The notes below the pieces were generated by a model, which saw nothing but the letters and a program-made list of their open reading frames with translations, was not told where the DNA came from and ran no database searches. The translations under genes and the position numbers were made by a program. From the NCBI GenBank assembly GCA_028386065.3, contig JAKUCV010001453.1, forward strand, positions 164,711 to 228,710: a stretch of 64,000 bases of DNA, read 5' to 3'. This stretch comes from Turnera subulata. Its lineage: Eukaryota > Streptophyta > Magnoliopsida > Malpighiales > Passifloraceae. Below, in pieces: positions 57,833 to 64,000 of this stretch (position 1 is the first letter of the stretch; each line of letters begins with the position of its first letter).

Positions 57833-59163
57833 TGTTAGAACTCATGCCTCCTTGTCTCATTTCAGGGTTTTGATATTGACAAACCAACCATGACTCAATT
57901 GATGACAACTCTTGGAGCAAAAAGAAATCAATCAAAAGGCAAAGAACACAAGCATTGAAGTAACAAGCATGAAGACTTAGGAACTCAAATTATACAAGGG
58001 TAAAGCACTCAATTCCTCTAAGACATTGGCTCAAAACAAAATCAATTTTACTCATGCATTCAATAGCATCCCTTCAATCATGAAATGCTTTTTGAGCAAT
58101 CAACATCGATGTTCTGGTTTTAGACATCGAAGTTCCTGCCTTCAAACAGTCTTTCAAAAACAGGCAGTAGCTCAGAACATCGATGTTAGCATACCAAACA
58201 TCGATGTTCTCATAACTGTTGCACTTGAAAAATGTTTTGCAACAGCAAAACATCGATGTTCCATCAATTGATGTCTTTAAAATGATTTTGTCGAACCAAA
58301 TGAACATCGATGTTTTGTGAGTAGACATCGATGTTCTAGTGACCGTTGGACTCAATAATTCATATTTACTGGCAAAACACCGATGTTCCCTTGGTAAACA
58401 TCGATGTTCTCATGACCGTTGGTCCAATAATTCAAGTTTACTGGCCAAGCATCGATGTTCTAAGTTTAAACATCGATGTTGTGCCGTTTTGAGCAAACAC
58501 CTCTTTCAGAATTCCATGTTATCTTGTCTAAAGGTGCTTTGGATTTACATGTGACTCGAGCTCTAGGTTTGTATACGATTTGTTAATTCCACAACGGTCA
58601 TACATGTTTTGAGACATATAAATAGAGGATTTACATCTCTGATTAAAAACAATCAACTCTCTACATTTTAAGCATTCATTCTCATACATACATTGCAATT
58701 TTTATGAGCCAATTTCCTTGAGAATTGAGAGTTGCCTTTATAGAGCTTTACTTGTTACTCATATCCACTCTTTGAGAGAGCTTTTGTTTGAGTGATTTTA
58801 AGTGTTGTCATACACCTTAAGGGAGGATTGTTCCCTTGTAACAACTCATAGGAAGAGTGTCTTCTTTCCTTGAGAGAAGTCTTGAAGTGAGGTATCTTCA
58901 AGCAAGTAAGTAGAGTTTCGTGTGACTCGAGCTCTAGGTTTGTATACGGTTTGTTAAGCACCTGGAAGCTTAGCTTAGATAGTGAAATCTTCGAGAGAGT
59001 CTCTCAGAGGACTGGAATAGCCACACAAGTTGTGTGTGTGAACCAGTATAAATTTTGGTGTGTCCTTATTCTTTCAATGCCGCATTTATTTCCTGCAAGT
59101 TTTTAAATCTGTCCGAAAAATGCTATTCATCCCCCTCTATAGCGTAGGGCACCTGTTCTAACA
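57833..59163 (+). repeat. 3' LTR of element S
   Basis: 1331 bp. It differs from the 5' LTR by a shorter palindrome array and by an extra stretch (58549-58585, ACATGTGACTCGAGCTCTAG...) that copies sequence found about 370 bp downstream in the same LTR (58919-58956). Confidence 0.92.
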
Positions 59164-59530
59164 AGCTTGACTTTCTTCTCCTTAGAATATCGATGGCAAT
59201 CAAAAATAGCTTCCATGTCTTGTACCCATTCCAAATAAGCTTCTGGATCAATGGTATCATGAAAGGCTAGAATTTTCGTCTTGATTGAACCAATATCTAT
59301 TGTAGAAAGGACGATCCTTCCTCTCTATTGTAGAAAGGACGATCCTGAAACCTCTGCCTGTATGCGCCAAAACTACCTCCTCGGCCTCCATCACCACTCC
59401 CTCTTCCAGCAGGATCCCTTTGATTTACTTCACTAAACTGTTTCCTCCAATTCGGCTTCTTCTTATCGTATTGCCAAGGTCTTCCAAGCAATATATGGCA
59501 TGTATCCATAGGCACAACATCACACATTAC
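59164..59530 (-). pseudogene. Gypsy gag (second copy) N-terminal part fused to a protease fragment
   Basis: On the minus strand CDVVPMDTCHILLGRPWQYD (protease) runs straight into a gag-type glycine/arginine-rich N-terminus (GRGSGDGGRGGSFGAYRQRF), then SIKTKILAFHDTIDPEAYLE and DCHRYSKEKKVKL up to the element S target site. Confidence 0.8.
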
Positions 59531-60419
59531 TTGGTCAAAATACTTGCCAATGGAAAAAGAAACAAGAACTTGTTTGGTTACCTCGATTCTCCCATATCAT
59601 TCGTCCTTTGTAGCTGATAGGGCCTAGGATGCTCCAAACACTCCAATTCTAAATTTTCCACCATATATGTGCTCGCCATATTGGTGTCGCTTTCCCCGTT
59701 TTTGACACTCATAGCCTTCTCATTCTCCAAGTATCTTGTATAGAAAATTTTATCCTTTTGCCCAACGCCATCTTCCTTGACTTGAGCATTTAACACACGT
59801 CTAGTATCAGGAAATTCTTCTTTAGGTACTTTTCCATAGTCAAAATGCACAGAAGTCGAGTTCCTAGCCTCCCTTTGTCGGTCACGACGCCATACTTCAG
59901 CTCTATAGTCATCAAACTCGTCTCCATTATAGCTATAGTGTATAGGAGTCGGTTTCTTAGCTTTCTGCATCCTCATTGCACTAATAGCTGAAGTCTCTCT
60001 ATGCCAATCATCATTGCAATACTCTTCAATGCTCTTGGAATCTTGGCGCAATGTTTGATGCTTTTGGTGTAGCTCCCTATGGTAATAGGTATGAACAAAT
60101 CTCTTCCTCATAATTTTTTTCACCTCAGTCCAGGTTTCAACAGGATCCTCGTAATTGTACCTCCTGTCCAACATAAAGTTGTTCCACCAAACCAAAGTAT
60201 AGTCAGTAAACTCATCAACCGCTAATTTTACCTTCTTTGCCTCGGTGTAGTTATGGCAATCAAATATCATTTCCATTCTTTTCTCCCACTTCAAATAAGC
60301 CTTAGGATCATTTTTACCTTGAAAAGAGAGAATCTTCATCTTAATGCCTCCAGTATACTATCAGTTCAATCAACATATCGATCTCCATAGGCTCCTCTAT
60401 CGTATCTCGAATATTCCAT
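59531..60419 (-). pseudogene. Gypsy gag (first copy) joined to a protease piece
   Basis: Starts MEYSRYDRGAYGDRY (60419) with a stop at codon 18. The open frame 60339-59578 has MKILSFQGKNDPKAYLKWEK, VWWNNFMLDRRYNYEDPVET and MRKRFVHTYYHRELHQKHQT. After an internal deletion at EEYCND it continues into protease sequence (NGESDTNMASTYMVENLELE, with HPRPYQLQ). Zinc knuckle lost. Confidence 0.82.
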
Positions 60420-61405
60420 GATGTTAACCTGCAAGAAAGTGTTAGTAGAAAATAATTCCTCACCACTCCCTCACGTGTTTACACTCTTTTTGTGTTTCTC
60501 GTGTTTGCACTCAATGACAATAGATGTAACACTCGTCTTTTACCTCTCTTGAATTCCTCACCTCGTTTATTCTTTAGGATCAGTAACATTTAGCCAAATA
60601 ATAAACAACTTGTAACGCCTCAAGAAAGTGTCAAGGAAAACCTAGCAAGAAAGAAAGAAACACAAAGTCTAGAGGCAAGATAACTCCAAGAAAGAAAGAT
60701 AGTCACACACAAGAACAAGACAATATATATAATGAATATTGTGGTAATTGAACAATAAGACACAAAAATTGTTCCATTAAAAAGTTGAAATAAATTAATT
60801 ATCAAATAAGCTGAAAGAAAGAAAAATTCCAAGCTAGATATCCTATCTCAACAACCCACATAAAACTATCCAACCCTAAACAATGTTTTCTGCAGCAACG
60901 TCCGAACACAATTCGACTTGCTTCTCTTTTTTTTTTTAATAATATGATGATGGTGTTGATCGAAGAGAAGACCAAGAACTATTGTGAATAAAACAATTCT
61001 TGGCTACTGGCGACTAAAACAAAATGAACAGCAACTGTTTTTTTTTTTTAATATAATACAAGGAGTGCTGGTAGCGATAAGAAACAAAACACAACAAAGT
61101 GAAATCAATTAACTTGTCAGACACCATACTGGTTGACCAAGAACTCAATCGCACTTTCTTTTTTTCTTCAATCTGTTTGAATGATAATAACATATTTTGA
61201 CACACGTTGACTAAAGCACTCAGCACGTCATTTTGAAAAGAACAAGGTAAGAACAAGGTAACAATACTCGATAGTAGCAATTTCAACGAAACTCTTTTTT
61301 TTTTTAATAATTGCGACAACACCATTACACAAGGAATAAAAATTTAAACAGCAGAAAATTAAAGGGATACGTAGTTAAAAAGATGCCTAGGCTCAGTTAC
61401 CAAGA
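60420..61405 (-). other. Leader and primer site of the Gypsy element
   Basis: AT-rich non-coding leader. On the minus strand the LTR is followed by TCTTGGTAACTGAGCC (61405-61390), a tRNA primer-like site. Confidence 0.65.
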
Positions 61406-62301
61406 TGATACGGAAACACTACCAGAACAAAGCTAGATAGCACCTCTTTATCAATCGAGTCACCAAGATCATAAAATCAATTCAACCAAGGTTTCAGCAA
61501 CTACCTCTATCACCTCAAAACAAAACGAAATTGTTAGGCAACAATAGAGTAATAATCGCTAGGAATATTGAACACGCCACAAGCAAATAAATTACTTGAT
61601 AAGTAAACAAAATCCCTGAAATAAACCAAGAGAATCACTCTCTCAAAGATTGAATCACTGAATCAATAAAATCTCAATGACAAACTTTATTATCAAAATA
61701 TCATGTGTGTAAAATATGAACCCCAAGGGGTCTTATTTATACTAGTCTAATGCTAAACCCTAATGGACTTGGACTTTGTAACTAAAATAATAAAATAAAA
61801 TAAAAGGACTTTATGTTACTATTCACGCGATTACTATTCACATGAATAGTAATCCTAACTCCTAAGTAGAATGGATTTGTAATTCCAATTTCCTAATGGA
61901 CTAGGCTAAAATAAATAAAAATAAAAGCCCAAGTTAAATAACTAAAACCCAACAATTAATGATCCAAATAATAAAGAAAAACCATGCCGAATTTTATCAA
62001 TTGTTTTACATAATAAAAATCGACAATTATTCAATAAAAGTAATTGGATATGTCGATTTGAGTTAAAGCAACCCAATTTGATTAGGTTGTGTCTCCGATG
62101 ATTGAGACACATGTTGGCTTCTTCTTGTACTCCTCTCCAAACTTAATCATCTTGTCTTCTTGTAATTCTTGATTAATCCAAGCTTGAGCAGAGTGTAACA
62201 TATGATTCTTGATCATCTTCAATCGCCCCTTGTGATTGGTCCTTGAGGTAAGCTAATGGCACCATCATCCCCTTCAGTTCCACTTTGCTTGCTTTCTTGC
62301 A
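61406..62301 (-). repeat. 5' LTR of the Gypsy element
   Basis: 896 bp, partner of 44854-45736, including GCTAGATAGCACCTC and TTGATCATCTTCAATCG blocks at matching places. Confidence 0.88.
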
Positions 62302-62660
62302 TCTTGTGAAAAAGAAAGTAAAAGTGGAGTGTAATTATAAATTAAGGGAGTGCAGTTATCGCCACCTGGAACTTCCATATGTATAAAACCTTTATCAGAG
62401 GACAAAATATGCACTTGGTCACCACCAGACCGCCTTAAGATCTATAAACCACCCGAATATCCAATGGCATCAACCTGAAAGTGGTTTTCAAAACCCTAGG
62501 AACGTTTAAGAGCCTCAATATGAGCACCACTTATCCCAGGTTCCGCAATAATCAGCATCTGAACATGATTGATATGGACTAAGTCCAGAACAGAATCACT
62601 TGCTTTGGAGCTAGAAGCTCCTCTAATATTCTAATATAGAGTCCGCATAAATAAATATAA
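62302..62660 (-). pseudogene. LINE ORF2 N-terminal fragment (endonuclease start)
   Basis: Broken minus frames contain NIRGASSSKASDSVLDLVHI, IIAEPGISGAH and SGGDQVHILSSDKGFIHMEV, corresponding to the opening of an L1-type apurinic endonuclease (W-N-x-RG, a Glu-containing strand, then GG.W). Cut off where the Gypsy LTR begins; RT absent. Confidence 0.65.
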
Positions 62661-62769
62661 CAGAATTGAAGGAATAGACCTCATAATTGAGACAAAAAAA
62701 AACATTATTGAGAGATTGAAGGTGATGCTTCTGACACAGCAAAAACACCACTGCCATTCGATCCTGGAG

Positions 62770-63999
62770 CAACCTAAGAGACCCGGACCTCCACTAGTGC
62801 TGTAGTCATATCAACATCCTGCGGAAAATAGTAAGGGAAAACTTCCCCTGGAGAACGAGTAGAAGGATCAGGAGGTTGTGAGGGAGAACCATGAATTGTG
62901 GAGGTATGCATTGGAACCAAGGGTTGTGAAGTACCACTCATATAACACATACCGTTTGTAACAGAAGAAGTCGGCACCATTGAAGCCATATTACCCCCAT
63001 CTTGAGCAACAGTTTTGTGTCCTAGAGACATCGTACCACTCACGATAGAAAGCTAACTCAGAACGACGACCACCTTATTTGTGTCAATAGAACTCACAAT
63101 TAAAGGCACAGACACAATCGATGTCCCTACTACACCCACAGGAAGATCCTCGATCATAAAGTCCTTACCCTTAGAAATAGGTCTGGCTGCAGTATTTTGT
63201 GACGAAGAGCGATCATGCACCATAGGATCAGGTGATTTAACAACTTCCATGGCCACAGGAGAAGCCTCAATTGGAGCTGAATCATCACTCAAAATGGAAA
63301 ACCTAGAACCAGAGATTGGTTGCTTAGCACTACCCCCCTTGTCCTGACCCCCACCATTATTGACTCAAGGATGACCCTGGCGTTTCTTCTACACAATCAT
63401 CCGAGGCCCATAGTTCGACAGTAACTCAGGTCTATCCTCCATAATATCTAATGGTGTATCGGCATGTTCTCTCACCGGTTGATTGGACTCAGCCTCGGGC
63501 ACCATCTCCGAAGAATCGGGGTTGATTGTGTAATTGTCAAGAGTATGTCCATAGTGTCCACACAGAAAGCATACAGTGCTGAGGCCCTCCTAGACAATCC
63601 TTCAAATTCTCTGTCGAAGACGAAACTTAGAAACAAGAGGTTTTGTGAGGTCCGCCTCCACATATACTCTCGCATAGTTGACGCTAGTGGATCGAAGAGT
63701 AACCTCATCCACTTTGATAGGCACACCAACCCGACGAGCAATCTTCAGCAATATAATTTTATCATATATTCTTGATACAACTTAGGAAGCTGAGCCCAGA
63801 CTATTGCGCGATCAATATTCGCCTCATTCGGGTCAAAACGGGGCTGCCAACAACGAATAGTGAGAACATGATCAGCAAAAAGTCAAGGCCCATCATAGAG
63901 GACTCGGTTATAATCTTGCTCATTATTAAATTGGAGAAGATAGAAGTCATTGCCCATGCCTGCCATACCATTTCTCGTTTAGGTTTCCACTGAGACATT
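62770..63999 (-). pseudogene. LINE ORF1 (gag-like, zinc-knuckle) remnant
   Basis: Minus frames read LLQFNNEQDYNRVLYDGP, CWQPRFDPNEANIDRAIVWA, then after a shift RRVGVPIKVDEVTLRSTSV, YARVYVEADLTKPL and GLSTVCFLCGHYGHTLDN (a C-x2-C-x4-H knuckle with the last Cys changed to Tyr). A long low-complexity proline/serine-rich tail follows (63292-62774). This is the DUF4283/zf-CCHC_4 layout of plant L1 ORF1. Several stops and frameshifts; the 5' end lies beyond the window. Confidence 0.78.
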
Positions 64000-64000
64000 A

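Larger units (their letters stand above)
49861..59163 (+). mobile_element. SIRE-like Ty1/Copia retrotransposon S, recombined; gag and env-position ORF but no pol
   Basis: LTRs 49861-51201 and 57833-59163 (TGTTAGAACTCATG...CTGTTCTAACA) with a perfect 5-bp target duplication AGCTT (49856-49860 and 59164-59168). Rightward orientation: primer-like site at 51202 and AAAAAGGGGAAAAT at 57818-57832. Interior: gag, start of protease, antisense ORF B/ORF A cassette (about 53150-55440), palindrome array, envelope-position ORF. No integrase, RT or RNase H was found, so it depends on other elements. Confidence 0.92.
44854..62301 (-). mobile_element. Degraded Ty3/Gypsy LTR retrotransposon, split by element S
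   Basis: LTRs at 44854-45736 and 61406-62301 (TGATAC...CTTGCA on plus). Minus orientation: primer-like TTGGTAACTGAGCC lies next to the right LTR and AGGGGGGAGAATGA next to the left. Minus-strand order is leader, first gag with a protease piece, second gag, protease, RT, RNase H, integrase. Numerous stops and frameshifts. Flanks GAATA and TCTTG do not match, so no target duplication is visible. Confidence 0.88.

Noticed and set aside
63081..63347. Plus-strand open frames opposite the LINE ORF1 tail (also 63464-63775)
   Set aside because: Antisense shadows; the minus strand shows the zinc-knuckle ORF1 pattern.

Overview
Nuclear DNA of a flowering plant, most likely a eudicot. The evidence is a many-exon AINTEGUMENTA gene with GT-AG introns and a 9-nt microexon, a plant-type short-chain dehydrogenase, and dense nested LTR retrotransposons. 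The sequence does not identify the species.

Layout. About 1-8.3 kb is genic: the 5' part of an ANT (AP2/ERF) gene on the minus strand runs off the left edge, and an intact intronless SDR oxidoreductase follows at 7.4-8.3 kb. From 8.3 to 11 kb there is non-coding DNA with a Stowaway-like MITE. From 11 kb to the right edge almost everything is transposon, in nested blocks whose borders can be read from target-site duplications (TSDs). Block 1 is a Copia element (11082-23704) holding a fragment of a two-gene cassette, which is split by a Gypsy-type non-autonomous element (A, 13455-19809). Block 2 is a foldback MITE with a 10-bp TSD (24250-44010). Inside it lies non-autonomous element C (24349-43400), inside C lies element D (29887-38862), and inside D lies a solo-LTR-like insertion (34480-35680). 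Block 3 is a degraded Ty3/Gypsy element on the minus strand (44854-62301), split by a SIRE-like Copia element (S, 49861-59163) that has gag and an envelope-position ORF but no recognisable integrase, RT or RNase H. Block 4 (about 62.3-64 kb) is a degraded LINE on the minus strand.

Most unusual content. A recurring pair of small genes occurs in elements A, C, D and S, and ORF B alone occurs in the Copia element, giving five ORF B loci. ORF A encodes a protein of about 125-132 aa with an acidic N-terminus, basic nuclear-localisation-like clusters and a C-terminal coiled coil. ORF B encodes 227 aa: an N-terminal half I do not recognise, then a segment resembling the start of a LINE-type endonuclease. 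ORF B has its own TATA-like box in each copy. ORF A has a TATA-like box in at least three copies and a downstream AATAAA. In all five loci the genes lie antisense to the retrotransposon that carries them, and they occur in three different LTR families. I do not recognise this cassette as a described system. Most copies are broken, but ORF A is open in C and S.

A second theme is arrays of short perfect palindromes (about 12-16 bp) in three LTR families. In the A/C/D LTRs the stems vary with compensatory changes around a fixed centre, in the Copia element they centre on GAAG, and in S they are paired ATCGAT-centred 12-mers. Other notable items are an organellar 23S rRNA fragment inside one LTR and a duplicated gag in the Gypsy element. 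All statements come from reading the sequence by eye; no database search was run.
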